A DNA stretch of 29,794 nucleotides from UBA2197 sp034370465 (GCA_034370465.1 JAXMLA010000200.1:1-29794), one strand, 5' to 3'; positions 1 through 8,139 are shown, counted from the stretch's first letter. Program-made: numbers and translations. Notes: generated by a model from the letters alone, not told the origin.

Positions 1-397
1 GCGGCTTCCAGGAAAGCCCCCGGTTTTGCAGAATAATCACCGGACGACCGGCCGCGACCTCTTGCAGAATCGCGGCGAAGTCGGAAATTTCCCAGGCCAG
101 CCAGCCGTGCCGGCGCCCGGCAGCGACCAGCGCCGGTTGCAAAGAGCCGCGCAGAGCCGGAGAGTAAATTTCCGAGGTTAAGGTTGCCAGCGGGACGGCG
201 TCCCCGCTAAAGGTCATGACCATGGCGACGGCGGCGGGGCCACACTGGAAATCGTCCTGGGGGATGTAGGGGAGAGCAAGAGGGTGGGGAGCAGAAGCAG
301 GGGGATAAGAGATCGGTGCCAGGGGGGCGCAGCCGTTGAGAATAAGAATGAGCGCGGTCCCGATCAGGACCGCGCTCAGCTTCAACCGCCAGATCAA
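1..397 (-). CDS. PA2778-family C39-like cysteine peptidase lipoprotein (partial, runs off left edge)
   Basis: The first 132 codons of a minus-strand gene are visible; the rest lies outside the window. Translation from TTG at 397-395 gives a short basic segment, a hydrophobic stretch and a lipobox LNGC with the lipidated Cys at residue 23, so the product should be a membrane-anchored lipoprotein. After a Pro/Ala linker comes PYIPQDDFQCGPAA, with Q47 and Cys52 matching the glutamine and nucleophile of C39-like papain-fold peptidases. The later GRPVIILQN and GLSW segment is typical of the PA2778 family; the catalytic His should follow just past the edge. It directly follows the PA2779-type gene, the usual partner. 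TTG is the first possible start after that gene's in-frame TAA, and no strong ribosome binding site precedes it, so translation may be coupled. Substrate unknown. Confidence 0.8.
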   Translation of the reverse strand, partial: MIWRLKLSAVLIGTALILILNGCAPLAPISYPPASAPHPLALPYIPQDDFQCGPAAVAMVMTFSGDAVPLATLTSEIYSPALRGSLQPALVAAGRRHGWLAWEISDFAAILQEVAAGRPVIILQNRGLSWKP

Positions 398-400
398 CGT

Positions 401-811
401 TTAGGCTTTATGCACAAAGGGAAAGACATCCGTGAAGCCGAGAATGTCGGTAATGAGGAGAACGACAAAGATGAAGACCAAAGCGCCGATCACACTGCCG
501 ACGCCGCCGTCAGCCCCAGCCGGTAGGGCATCGAGGTTTTGCGCCAACTTCACCACTTCCTGATCGCTGAGACTGTTGGTCCGCTGCTGTGCTTCTTCGG
601 CCGTGATCCCCTGCCCCTGCAGCGCAGCGCCGACATCGGCGCGGGCCAGAAGCGTAGCGAGACGGGCGCGACTGGCATCCACCTCCTGGGCGCTGACCAG
701 CGTGGCGGTCTCGACCATGGCCGCACCCGCGAGGGGGGAGACGATGGTATGGAAGGACATGAGCAGAACCAGGAGCAGGGCGGTTTTCTGGAAGAGCCGG
801 GATAATTGCAT
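401..811 (-). CDS. PA2779-family small membrane protein
   Basis: This 136-residue protein has an N-terminal hydrophobic signal or anchor (about residues 9-31), a helical middle rich in Ala, Gln and Glu (about 45-95), and one strong C-terminal membrane segment (about 104-125) ending in a short polar tail. This architecture, and its place just upstream of a PA2778-type peptidase lipoprotein, match the PA2779 family, whose biochemical role is not established. The start is firm: AGGAGGT lies 9 bases before the ATG at 811-809. The stop is followed within 3 bases by the TTG start of the peptidase gene, so the two form one transcription unit and probably work together. An extended -10 promoter lies just upstream. 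Confidence 0.8.
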   Translation of the reverse strand: MQLSRLFQKTALLLVLLMSFHTIVSPLAGAAMVETATLVSAQEVDASRARLATLLARADVGAALQGQGITAEEAQQRTNSLSDQEVVKLAQNLDALPAGADGGVGSVIGALVFIFVVLLITDILGFTDVFPFVHKA

Positions 812-838
812 GAAAGTAGTACCTCCTTTTTTTTAAGC

Positions 839-866
839 AGTATAGCAGCGGTGCAACAGGATGCAA
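839..866 (-). promoter_or_regulatory. Sigma-70-type promoter for the PA2779/PA2778 pair
   Basis: Read on the minus strand, TTGCAT (866-861) and TATACT (844-839) are separated by 16 bases. The -10 box is preceded by TGC, an extended -10 element. The start codon of the PA2779-type gene is about 27 bases downstream. This is a pattern match only. Confidence 0.6.
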
Positions 867-891
867 ATAACTTTAATGAATCAGGGCGCGT

Positions 892-920
892 TTGACATTG
901 GTAATTTCCTCTGCCAGACT
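892..920 (+). promoter_or_regulatory. Possible promoter for pyk
   Basis: A perfect TTGACA at 892-897 is followed 17 bases later by a poor -10 candidate, CAGACT (915-920). It sits 58 bases before the pyk start codon, the right place, but the weak -10 makes this a low-confidence call. Confidence 0.35.
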
Positions 921-977
921 CTTAACGTATTTTTGAGCAGCTATTAAGTCAACAAACATAATTCTGAAGGAGTGACA

Positions 978-2435
978 ATGCCCAGATCAACCCGCAAGAC
1001 CAAGATCGTCGCCACTCTCGGCCCGGTCAGTTCCTCCCCCGAGATGGTCAAAAAACTCATCCAGAGCGGCGTCGACATCTTCCGCCTCAACTTCTCCCAC
1101 GGCGAGAACGCCCGGAAGCTCGAATTGATCCATGTCATCCGCCAGGTCTCCGACAAGATCGGCCGCCAGGTCGGGATCCTCGCTGATCTGCAAGGCCCGA
1201 AGATCCGCACCGGCAAGATGGCCGGAGACGCGATGCTCCTCAGCAAGGGGCAGGCGGTGCTCATTACCACCGCTGAAGTCCTCGGCGAGAACGGTGTCAT
1301 TCCGACGATTTACCGCTCTTTACCGCACGACGTGCAAGTCGGCTCCCGCATTCTCCTCGATGATGGGTTGATGGAACTGCGGGTCACGGCGCTCGAAGGG
1401 GAGCAGGTGCGCTGCCTGGTGGTGAATGGCGGCCTGTTGAAAAACAATAAAGGGATCAATCTGCCGGGGGTCAAAGTGTCGGCCCCGTGCCTGACGGAAA
1501 AGGATCTGATCGATCTCGATTTTGCCCTGACTGCCGGGGTCGATTTTATCGCCCTCTCCTTTGTCCGCACCGCCGCCGACATTGAGGAACTCAAGGAGAT
1601 CATCGCCGCCAAAGGGATGGATACGCCGGTCGTCGCCAAGATCGAGAAGCCGGAAGCGCTGCGCAACTTCAAATCGATTCTCCATGCGACCGATGCGGTC
1701 ATGGTGGCGCGCGGCGATCTCGGGGTCGAGATCGAAGCGGAGAAGGTGCCGATCTACCAGAAAAAGATCATCCATGCCTGCAACCAGGCCGGCAAACCGG
1801 TGATCACCGCGACTCAGATGCTCGACTCAATGATTCGCCACCCACGACCGACCCGGGCCGAGACCTCTGATGTCGCCAATGCCATCATCGACGGCACCGA
1901 TGCCATTATGCTCTCGGCCGAGACCGCTTCCGGTGATTATCCGCTGGAAGCGGTGGAGACGATGGTGCGGATCGCACACGATGTCGAGAATACGACCTTT
2001 ATCCTTAAAGAGGGTAAGCCGGCCTGCTCGGGTTCGAGCATCGCCCATGCCGTCGCCGAATCCTCCTGTCATGCTGCCGCTATCCTCAAGGCCAAAGCGA
2101 TTGCCGTCTTTACCCGCTCCGGCAGCACTGCCGCTCTGATCTCGGCTTTTCGTCCGACCACGCCGATCATCGCCTTCACCGCTTCGGCCGAGATCCGTCG
2201 CCGCCTCTCGCTCTTTTGGGGGGTCCACTGTACGGAAGTCGGGATCATGGAGAATACCGACCAGCAGATCTCGGCGGTAGAGAAGAAACTTTTGTCGGTC
2301 GGCTTTCGTCATGGCGATCTGATTGTAGTGACGATGGGGATCCCGATCGAGACACGCGGATCGACGAATCTGATGAAGGTGCATGAGCTCGGCACCCATG
2401 GGTTCCATGAAGTCTTTGAAGAGTCGTTGCATTAA
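978..2435 (+). CDS. pyk: Pyruvate kinase
   Basis: This 485-residue enzyme transfers phosphate from phosphoenolpyruvate to ADP, giving pyruvate and ATP in the last step of glycolysis in the cytoplasm. The N-terminal TKIVATLGP and the FRLNFSHG substrate-loop motif are present, then the B domain (about residues 70-170). KIEKPEAL carries the catalytic lysine, and VARGDLGVEI and the signature MLDSMIRHPRPTRAE complete the barrel. The C-terminal third is the usual regulatory domain, with FTRSGSTA and FRPTTPIIAFT. Length is normal for bacterial pyruvate kinases. ATG at 978 is preferred over an in-frame GTG at 972 because AAGGAG at 967-972 is correctly spaced for the ATG and overlaps the GTG. selU follows after 64 bases, probably in the same transcript. 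Confidence 0.97.
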   Translation: MPRSTRKTKIVATLGPVSSSPEMVKKLIQSGVDIFRLNFSHGENARKLELIHVIRQVSDKIGRQVGILADLQGPKIRTGKMAGDAMLLSKGQAVLITTAEVLGENGVIPTIYRSLPHDVQVGSRILLDDGLMELRVTALEGEQVRCLVVNGGLLKNNKGINLPGVKVSAPCLTEKDLIDLDFALTAGVDFIALSFVRTAADIEELKEIIAAKGMDTPVVAKIEKPEALRNFKSILHATDAVMVARGDLGVEIEAEKVPIYQKKIIHACNQAGKPVITATQMLDSMIRHPRPTRAETSDVANAIIDGTDAIMLSAETASGDYPLEAVETMVRIAHDVENTTFILKEGKPACSGSSIAHAVAESSCHAAAILKAKAIAVFTRSGSTAALISAFRPTTPIIAFTASAEIRRRLSLFWGVHCTEVGIMENTDQQISAVEKKLLSVGFRHGDLIVVTMGIPIETRGSTNLMKVHELGTHGFHEVFEESLH

Positions 2436-2499
2436 TACGAAGAGCGGGATAGATTCAGCGCCACTTATACGCCATCTCTCCCCAAGGATACTTGCAACG

Positions 2500-3588
2500 G
2501 TGCAGATCATTACCATTGAACAGGCTCTGGCCCTGCGCGAGCGGGGTGCCCTCCTCGTCGACGCCCGCTCCCCGACGGAATATGCCGAAGGGACGATTCC
2601 CGGGGCGATCAATATCCCCATCTTTGATGACGCCGAACGCGCCCGGGTCGGCACGCTTTACAAGGTCGAAGGGAAAAACAAGGCCAAGCGCCTGGGGGTC
2701 GAGCTGGTGGCGCCGAAGATTCCGGGTCTGATCGATCAGGTTGACGCGGCGATGGAGGGGAGGAAGTCACCGGTTCTGGTCTTCTGCTGGCGCGGCGGCA
2801 TGCGCAGCTTTGCCTTGGCCACCTTCTTCGACCTTACCGGTATTCCGACCATGCAGATTGCAGGGGGGCACAAAGCTTTTCGCGCCCTGGTGCGCGACTT
2901 CTTTACTCAAGGAGAGTGGGGACGCTTGCTGGTGTTGCGGGGTCTGACCGGCGTCGGCAAGACCCGACTCCTCAAGATGTTGCAGAAAGAAGGCTATCCG
3001 GTCGTCGATCTCGAAGGCCTCGCCAATCACCGCGGCAGCGCCTTTGGCAATCTCGGCCTGGAGCCACAACCGTCCCAGATCGCCTTTGAAGCCCTCCTCT
3101 GGGACGAAATGCGCCGCATCCCAAAGGGCGGTTATGCCCTCGCTGAAGGGGAGAGCAAACATATCGGTCGATTGATTCTCCCCGCCCGCGTCTATGCTGC
3201 CCTGCAGGTGGAGACCAGCCTCTGGATCGAGGCCCCCATCGAAACGCGGGTGCGCATTACCCTTGACGATTACCCCGCCCGCGACGAGCTCAAACGTGAC
3301 TTTCTCCGTCCCCTGGCATTGATCCGGCCACGTCTGGGGGGCGACAATCATGACCGCCTCCTCGGTTATCTCGAAGCCGGTCGCTGGGAGGATCTGACGC
3401 GGGAATTGATGCTCCTTTATTACGATCCCCTTTATCGCCACACCTGCCCCGAGCAGCGCATCACCGTGACGATAGCCGATGCAGAACCTGACCTCACCCC
3501 CCTGAAAGTAGCGATCGCACAGATACTAAAACACCCGCCGGAGGGTCCGGCGGGTGCGATAGAACAAAAAATTGTGAAGATTTCTTAG
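2500..3588 (+). CDS. selU: tRNA 2-selenouridine synthase (SelU/MnmH)
   Basis: SelU replaces the sulfur of 2-thiouridine at tRNA wobble position 34 with selenium, using selenophosphate and a geranylated intermediate. The N-terminal rhodanese domain (residues 1 to about 130) has DARSPTEYAEGTIPGAINIP and the active-site loop CWRGGMRS with Cys96, matching the essential Cys of the E. coli enzyme. A P-loop GLTGVGKT (148-155) opens the second domain, which continues with the family-typical ESKHIG segment. GTG at 2500 is the first sensible start, just ahead of the rhodanese fold, with AAGGA 11 bases upstream; the longer in-frame extension back to 2383 overlaps pyk and adds nothing family-like. The last codons contain a terminator hairpin serving the opposing gene, and the stop overlaps that gene's stop by 4 bases. 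It implies selenium use by the organism. Confidence 0.93.
   Translation: MQIITIEQALALRERGALLVDARSPTEYAEGTIPGAINIPIFDDAERARVGTLYKVEGKNKAKRLGVELVAPKIPGLIDQVDAAMEGRKSPVLVFCWRGGMRSFALATFFDLTGIPTMQIAGGHKAFRALVRDFFTQGEWGRLLVLRGLTGVGKTRLLKMLQKEGYPVVDLEGLANHRGSAFGNLGLEPQPSQIAFEALLWDEMRRIPKGGYALAEGESKHIGRLILPARVYAALQVETSLWIEAPIETRVRITLDDYPARDELKRDFLRPLALIRPRLGGDNHDRLLGYLEAGRWEDLTRELMLLYYDPLYRHTCPEQRITVTIADAEPDLTPLKVAIAQILKHPPEGPAGAIEQKIVKIS
3523..3556 (-). terminator. Rho-independent terminator of the YfaZ-like gene, inside the selU 3' end
   Basis: An 11-bp perfect stem (3532-3542 with 3546-3556) closes a GGG loop. On the minus strand it is followed by TTTTAGTATCT, so it terminates the yfaZ-like transcript. 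It lies wholly within the last codons of selU on the plus strand, where no T-tract follows. Confidence 0.75.
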
Positions 3589-4157
3589 AACTTGGCTTCA
3601 AAACCGATGCGCAAATCGTCATCGATATCGCCGTCGCCACCACCATCGAAATCGACATGAATTTTCTGATATTCGACAAAGAGGCGGGCCTTGGGGATAA
3701 AGGCGTAAGAGAGCCGCAGACCGCTTTCAAAGACGCGATCAGCATCGCCCCCGGTCAAAATCTTCGGGCCATAAAAGAACTTGCCATCGATGCCGATCCC
3801 CATCAGTTGGGGCGGAGCAAAGCCGACTTTGGCGCCGAGCCCGATTGAAAAGATATCTGCATTCGAGTAAGCTTCACCGCCCCAGGCGATCAAGCCGACG
3901 CCGGCGGTCAATCCGGGGATATCACCGGGCTTGCCGATGAAATCGATCTCGCCGGAGACCAGTTTGGTGTCGTGATCATCATTATAAAGACCACGGATGC
4001 CGACCTGGGTGGTGCCATAGGCATCTTGCGTTATCGGCAAAAAAGCCTGAACTTGAACACTGTCATCGTTAAGGCTGAGATCAACCGATGCGGCACCAGC
4101 GCTGGCGGCACAAAGACAAAACATACCAACAGCGGAAATAATCATTTTAAATTTCAT
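3585..4157 (-). CDS. YfaZ-like outer-membrane beta-barrel protein
   Basis: This 190-residue protein has a clear Sec signal peptide (basic MKFK, a hydrophobic core, and a cleavage region around ASAGAA near residue 22). The mature part is made of short alternating beta-strand-like segments rich in Gly and aromatics and ends in Phe, the usual C-terminal signal for barrel insertion. The segment around FFYGPKIL followed by an acidic turn, and the final strands, recall the YfaZ family, whose function is unknown. An acidic turn near the C-terminus (DFDGGGDGDIDDD) could bind divalent cations, but that is a guess. AGGAG lies 12 bases from the ATG, a longer gap than usual. The terminator sits inside convergent selU. 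A different small porin-like family is the main alternative. Confidence 0.65.
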   Translation of the reverse strand: MKFKMIISAVGMFCLCAASAGAASVDLSLNDDSVQVQAFLPITQDAYGTTQVGIRGLYNDDHDTKLVSGEIDFIGKPGDIPGLTAGVGLIAWGGEAYSNADIFSIGLGAKVGFAPPQLMGIGIDGKFFYGPKILTGGDADRVFESGLRLSYAFIPKARLFVEYQKIHVDFDGGGDGDIDDDLRIGFEAKF

Positions 4158-4225
4158 GGGTTAGCAAATCTCCTGTTAGAAAAAATCCATCTGTAGCAGC
4201 GTGAGTGGGGATAATATCGCACAGT

Positions 4226-4954
4226 TCAATCCTCTGAAGCAAGTCCGAGAAAGTCCAAGGTACTCTCCAGCGTCCGGTTGACAATCTGCTCCCAACGAAC
4301 ACCACCCTCGTCGGCGGACTGCAAAGCGTGCTCGATGCATCCGACGGTTGCGGCAATATGGGCATCGCTGTTGATCGCCACCAGCGTACCAAACTGGGCA
4401 CAAAGCCGCGCCATCTGCCGGCAGTTATCAGCACTTCCTTTGCGACTGATGGAGAAGGAGGCGTTATTGATCTCGATGGCGACACCGAGCTCAGCGGCGC
4501 GCCGGGCAACAGCGAGGGAATCAATCGGGAAGACCGGATTGCCCAGATGGGTGAGCACATGCACGCGATGTTTCGCCATCAGATGGAGCAGTGCCTCGGT
4601 ATTCTCCGTTTGATCGTGACCACGAAAGCCGCAATCTTCATGAAACCCGGCCATAACCAGATCGAGGCGCTTGAGGCTGTGCTCCGGGAGGTCGAGTTCA
4701 CCGGGACCGATAATATTGGCCTCGATGCCGCGCAGGACCCGGACGCCGTGCAGGGTGGGGGGGACAAAGCGCAGGGCATGAAAATGGTAGGCGTGCGGCC
4801 CGCCGGGGAGGGCCGGGCCGTGGTCGGTCATGCCGACACCCCGTAAACCTTTTGTCGCAGCAGCGGCAGCAATCTCGGAAATGGTACTGAAAGCATGCCC
4901 CGAAGCAATGGTATGGATGTGCAGATCAACCTCGGGAAGGTGCGGATAGGCCAT
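4226..4954 (-). CDS. PHP-domain phosphatase (YcdX-like)
   Basis: This 242-residue protein of the PHP superfamily resembles YcdX-type phosphatases, which use a trinuclear metal centre to hydrolyse phosphoesters. Metal-ligand motifs appear in order: DLHIHT (D10, H12, H14), GMTDHGPALPGG, GIEANI, AGFHED, THLGNP and, near the C-terminus, NSDAH. The GGPHAYHF segment and IEINNASF are also characteristic of the YcdX branch rather than of histidinol phosphatase or the polymerase PHP domain. The length is typical. The start is supported by GAGAGA just before the ATG at 4954. It lies 68 bases upstream of the YfaZ-like gene on the same strand and may share its transcript. Substrate cannot be told from sequence. 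Confidence 0.85.
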   Translation of the reverse strand: MAYPHLPEVDLHIHTIASGHAFSTISEIAAAAATKGLRGVGMTDHGPALPGGPHAYHFHALRFVPPTLHGVRVLRGIEANIIGPGELDLPEHSLKRLDLVMAGFHEDCGFRGHDQTENTEALLHLMAKHRVHVLTHLGNPVFPIDSLAVARRAAELGVAIEINNASFSISRKGSADNCRQMARLCAQFGTLVAINSDAHIAATVGCIEHALQSADEGGVRWEQIVNRTLESTLDFLGLASED

Positions 4955-5102
4955 ATCATTTCTCTCTCAATGCACACTTAAAATCACTGTAGACGAGCCA
5001 AGACCCTAACATATCGGCAGAAAAAAGCCTAGACCGGAGTTTTTAACTTACCCCTCACAAAGCAAAAAAGAGAGCTAACAACAGATGACTCTATATTTTT
5101 TC

Positions 5103-5131
5103 TTGACACCAATACCCCCTCTCCCTATAGT
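5103..5131 (+). promoter_or_regulatory. Consensus sigma-70 promoter of rplU-rpmA
   Basis: TTGACA at 5103-5108 and TATAGT at 5126-5131 are separated by exactly 17 bases, a near-perfect housekeeping promoter as expected for ribosomal protein genes. Predicted transcription start is about 5138, leaving a leader of about 30 bases before rplU. Confidence 0.85.
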
Positions 5132-5168
5132 AACCCGCTACAAAAAAGCGAGAGCGAGGTGAAGAGTT

Positions 5169-5477
5169 ATGTACGCGGTAATTAAGACCGGAGGCAAACA
5201 GTACAAAGTTTCCGAAGGCGATCTGTTAAAGATCGAGAAGATCGAAGGCGTGGTAGGTGATACTATCGAGCTGGGTGAGGTCCTCATGGTCGGTGGAGCG
5301 GAGGTTAAAATCGGAACACCTTTACTCACCGGGGCGAAAGTCACGGCACGCATCGTCGAGCAGGACAAGGACAAAAAAGTCCTGGTGTTCCATTCGAAGC
5401 GGCGCAAGGGCACTCGCAAACTGTACGGACACCGTCAGCCGATCACTCGCCTGAAAATTACAGGCATTGAGGCGTAA
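5169..5477 (+). CDS. rplU: 50S ribosomal protein L21
   Basis: L21 is a 23S rRNA-binding protein of the large ribosomal subunit. The 102-residue sequence begins with the family hallmark MYAVIKTGGKQYKV and has the conserved C-terminal basic stretch KRRKGTRKLYGHRQP, then TRLKI. Length is normal. A GAGGTGAAGAG purine run precedes the ATG. It is the first gene after a near-consensus promoter, and rpmA follows after 12 bases, the usual pairing. No internal oddities were seen. Confidence 0.98.
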   Translation: MYAVIKTGGKQYKVSEGDLLKIEKIEGVVGDTIELGEVLMVGGAEVKIGTPLLTGAKVTARIVEQDKDKKVLVFHSKRRKGTRKLYGHRQPITRLKITGIEA

Positions 5478-5489
5478 GGAGAATTTCCC

Positions 5490-5744
5490 ATGGCACACAA
5501 AAAAGGGGTTGGCAGCTCCCGCAACGGTCGCGACAGTGGTGGTAAACGCCTTGGCGTCAAACGCTTTGGTGGCGAAGCCGTTACTGCCGGTTCGATTCTG
5601 GTCCGCCAGCGCGGTACCACCTTCCATCCCGGCAACAACGTCGGCTGCGGCAAGGATTACACCTTGTTTGCGCTGATCGAAGGGGTTGTGAAGTTCGAGC
5701 GCAAAGACAAGACCCGCCAGAAGATCAGCGTCTATCCGGCCTGA
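5490..5744 (+). CDS. rpmA: 50S ribosomal protein L27
   Basis: L27 sits near the peptidyl transferase centre, its N-terminal tail reaching toward the P-site tRNA. This 84-residue protein starts MAHKKGVGSSRNGRDS, followed by KRLGVKRFGGEAV and the VRQRGTTFHPG segment that defines the family. No Firmicutes-type N-terminal extension is present, so no special processing is expected. AAGGAG precedes the ATG by 8 bases. A terminator hairpin lies 27 bases after the stop, separating the ribosomal pair from obgE. Confidence 0.98.
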   Translation: MAHKKGVGSSRNGRDSGGKRLGVKRFGGEAVTAGSILVRQRGTTFHPGNNVGCGKDYTLFALIEGVVKFERKDKTRQKISVYPA

Positions 5745-5771
5745 TCGTCCCGGCACATGCACACAGAAGAG

Positions 5772-5802
5772 GCCTGGAGTCCCTGCGACTCCGGGCTTTT
5801 CT
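5772..5802 (+). terminator. Rho-independent terminator after rpmA
   Basis: A 10-bp stem with one G-T pair (5772-5781 with 5787-5796) encloses a 5-base loop and is followed by TTTTCT. It should end most rplU-rpmA transcripts, so obgE depends on read-through or on its own promoter. Confidence 0.8.
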
Positions 5803-5817
5803 ATTATAAAGTTGGCA

Positions 5818-5877
5818 GACAGGATTCAGGATTCAGAATAGATCGAACCTTCTGCATTCTGGCTCCTGAATTCTGTC
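5818..5877. repeat. Imperfect intergenic inverted repeat upstream of obgE
   Basis: The 21-base arm at 5818-5838 matches the reverse complement of 5857-5877 at 18 of 21 positions; the core of each arm is a GATTCAGGA-like word. The arms are separated by 18 bases. The left arm also contains a direct GGATTCA duplication. AT-rich palindromes of this sort are often dispersed intergenic repeats, but only one copy was found in this window. It would form a large hairpin in the obgE leader. Confidence 0.65.
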
Positions 5878-5898
5878 TTCTCAAGGATAAGAAGCCCC

Positions 5899-6945
5899 AT
5901 GCAATTTGTTGATGAAGTCAAAATCTACGCCAAAGCCGGCGATGGCGGCCGCGGCTGCCTCTCTTTTCGCCGCGAAAAATTTATCCCGCGCGGCGGTCCG
6001 GACGGCGGCGACGGCGGCAATGGCGGCGATGTCTGGGTTGTCGTCGATCCCGGCCTCGGCACCCTCCTTGACTTCCGCTATAAAGTCCACCACAAAGCCA
6101 AAAACGGCTTGCCGGGGATGGGCAAAGATATGCACGGCAAATCCGGGGAAGACCTGGAGATCGTTGTCCCCCTCGGCACCCTGATCTACGATGTCGAGAG
6201 CGATGAACTCCTCGCTGATATGGTTTCCGCCGACCAGCGGGTTCTGTTGCTGCGCGGCGGCATGGGCGGGCGGGGGAATGCACGCTTTCTGACCAGCACC
6301 AACCGGGCACCGCGCCACACCCAACCGGGCATCCCCGGCGAAGAGCGCACCCTGCGCCTGTCGCTGAAATTATTGGCGGATGTCGGATTGGTCGGCATGC
6401 CCAACGCCGGCAAATCGACCCTGATTGCGACGGTCTCGGCGGCCAAACCGAAGATTGCCGATTACCCCTTTACCACCCTCGTCCCCAATCTCGGCGTTGT
6501 CAGTTACGGCGGCGGTTACAACAGCTTTGTCATGGCCGACATTCCCGGTCTGATTGAAGGGGCGAGTATCGGCCAGGGGCTCGGCACCCGCTTCCTTAAA
6601 CATGTGGAACGGACCGATCTCTTTTTGCACCTTGTCGATCTTTCCGATCTGCAACCGGGCGACCCTCTGGAGAATTTCGACATGATCAATCGCGAACTTG
6701 CCAGCCATAGCGTCGAGTTGGCGGCGAAGACGCAACTTGTCGTATTGACCAAACTCGATCTCCCCGACGTGCGGGAACGCCTCCCCGCGGCACTGACCTT
6801 CTTTGCTCAGCGCGGCCACCGGGTCTTCCCGATCTCGGCGGCGACCGGTGAAGGGGTTCAGGTTCTGATCAATGCAGTTGCGGTTGAGATCGAAGCCCGC
6901 CGCGCGGAACGAAACGCACCGGCAGGTACCGACTCCAACGTTTAG
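5899..6945 (+). CDS. obgE: Obg GTPase (ObgE/CgtA)
   Basis: Obg is an essential ribosome-associated GTPase involved in 50S assembly and stress signalling. The N-terminal glycine-rich Obg fold (residues 1 to about 158) has FVDEVKIYAKAGDGG and RGGPDGGDGGNGGDV. The G domain has G1 GMPNAGKST (166-174), the switch region DYPFTTL, G3 DIPGLIEGA (from 214), G4 TKLD (284-287) and G5 ISAATGEG. At 348 residues it lacks the C-terminal OCT domain of Gram-positive relatives, as usual for proteobacteria. ATG at 5899 starts exactly at the family N-terminus, with AAGGA upstream. proB follows after 50 bases. Confidence 0.97.
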   Translation: MQFVDEVKIYAKAGDGGRGCLSFRREKFIPRGGPDGGDGGNGGDVWVVVDPGLGTLLDFRYKVHHKAKNGLPGMGKDMHGKSGEDLEIVVPLGTLIYDVESDELLADMVSADQRVLLLRGGMGGRGNARFLTSTNRAPRHTQPGIPGEERTLRLSLKLLADVGLVGMPNAGKSTLIATVSAAKPKIADYPFTTLVPNLGVVSYGGGYNSFVMADIPGLIEGASIGQGLGTRFLKHVERTDLFLHLVDLSDLQPGDPLENFDMINRELASHSVELAAKTQLVVLTKLDLPDVRERLPAALTFFAQRGHRVFPISAATGEGVQVLINAVAVEIEARRAERNAPAGTDSNV

Positions 6946-6995
6946 GGATAGACCCTTTATCTCCGATTTTCGCCATGAATCTGGGAGTTTCATCC

Positions 6996-8120
6996 ATGCG
7001 CTCCAACCTTCTTGCCCATGTGCGCCGAGTCGTCATCAAGATCGGCAGCGGCGTCCTTTCCGATCCACAGGGGATTGAACCGGCCCAGATGTCCGTGATT
7101 GCCGACCAGGTCGCGCAGTTACGGCAAAAAGGCTACGAGGTGATCATCGTCTCCTCCGGCGCTGTCGCCGCCGGCAAAGGCGCCCTCGGTATCGCCGGTC
7201 GTCCTGCAACCATCCCTTTAAAACAAGCCGCCGCCGCCATCGGGCAGACCTTGCTGATGCGGACATGGGGGGAAGCCTTTCACCAGCATGGCCTGACGGT
7301 AGCGCAGGTCCTCCTCACCCGCGATGACCTTGCCAACCGGCGCCGCTACCTCAACTCGCGCAACACCCTGATGACCCTCCTCGACCATCGCATTATCCCG
7401 ATTATCAACGAGAATGACACCGTCGTCATTGATGAAATCCGCTTCGGCGACAATGACAATCTCTCGGCCCTGGTCTCCTCTCTCGTCGAAGCAAATCTCC
7501 TCGTTATCCTTTCCGACGTCTCCGGCCTTTATGACTGCGATCCCCGCAGTAATGCCGCCGCCGAGCTGATCCCCTGTGTAGAGCGGATCAACGACGAGAT
7601 TATCGCCATGGCCGGCATCTCCGGGACCGACCTCGGCACCGGCGGCATGGCGACCAAGATCAAGGCCGCCAAACGTGCCAGCCTCTCCGGCATCGGCACA
7701 GCGATTATCAACGGCCGCGTCAAGGACTCGCTCTTATCCTTCTTTGCCGGCGAAGAGATCGGCACCCTCTTCCTTGCCGCCCGCGACCGTATGACAGCGA
7801 AGAAGCACTGGATCGCCTTCTCCAAGAAGACGCGCGGGAAGCTGATCGTCGATGAAGGGGCGCGCTGTGCCATGGTCGAACGGGGCAAGAGCCTCCTCCC
7901 CTCCGGGATTATCGGTGTCGAAGGGGGATTCGATCGCGGTGACGCGGTCCGCCTCTGCACTGTCGACGGCAGCGAAATCGCCACCGGCGTCATCAACTAT
8001 GCGCTGACCGAACTGTTACGGATCATGGGGCATAAATCGAGCGAGATCGAAACGATCCTCGGCTACAAATATGCCGATGAAGTTGTGCATCGGGACAACC
8101 TGGTCCTGAAGGCCCCCTGA
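6996..8120 (+). CDS. proB: Glutamate 5-kinase
   Basis: ProB phosphorylates L-glutamate with ATP, the first and normally proline-inhibited step of proline synthesis. The amino-acid-kinase domain (residues 1 to about 255) shows VVIKIGSGVL, VSSGAVAAGKGALG, NENDTV, RFGDNDNLSALV and the lysine-bearing GTGGMATKIKAA motif. The C-terminal part (about 275-355) is the PUA domain present in most bacterial ProB. The start is taken at ATG 6996, giving 374 residues: GGGAG lies 8 bases upstream, whereas the in-frame ATG at 6975 has no ribosome binding site and adds seven non-conserved residues. It lies between obgE and proA, a typical Geobacter-like order; proA follows after 19 bases. Confidence 0.96.
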   Translation: MRSNLLAHVRRVVIKIGSGVLSDPQGIEPAQMSVIADQVAQLRQKGYEVIIVSSGAVAAGKGALGIAGRPATIPLKQAAAAIGQTLLMRTWGEAFHQHGLTVAQVLLTRDDLANRRRYLNSRNTLMTLLDHRIIPIINENDTVVIDEIRFGDNDNLSALVSSLVEANLLVILSDVSGLYDCDPRSNAAAELIPCVERINDEIIAMAGISGTDLGTGGMATKIKAAKRASLSGIGTAIINGRVKDSLLSFFAGEEIGTLFLAARDRMTAKKHWIAFSKKTRGKLIVDEGARCAMVERGKSLLPSGIIGVEGGFDRGDAVRLCTVDGSEIATGVINYALTELLRIMGHKSSEIETILGYKYADEVVHRDNLVLKAP

Positions 8121-8139
8121 GACTACAAGGAGTAAAGTC

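Noticed and set aside
395..403. PA2779-like gene and PA2778-like gene read as one gene broken by a stop, since both are in the same frame
   Set aside because: Each part has its own N-terminal export signal and matches a separate family that normally occurs as a neighbouring pair.
1827..2654. 275-codon minus-strand open frame opposite pyk and selU
   Set aside because: Spans parts of two convincing genes on the other strand and has no domain-like composition.
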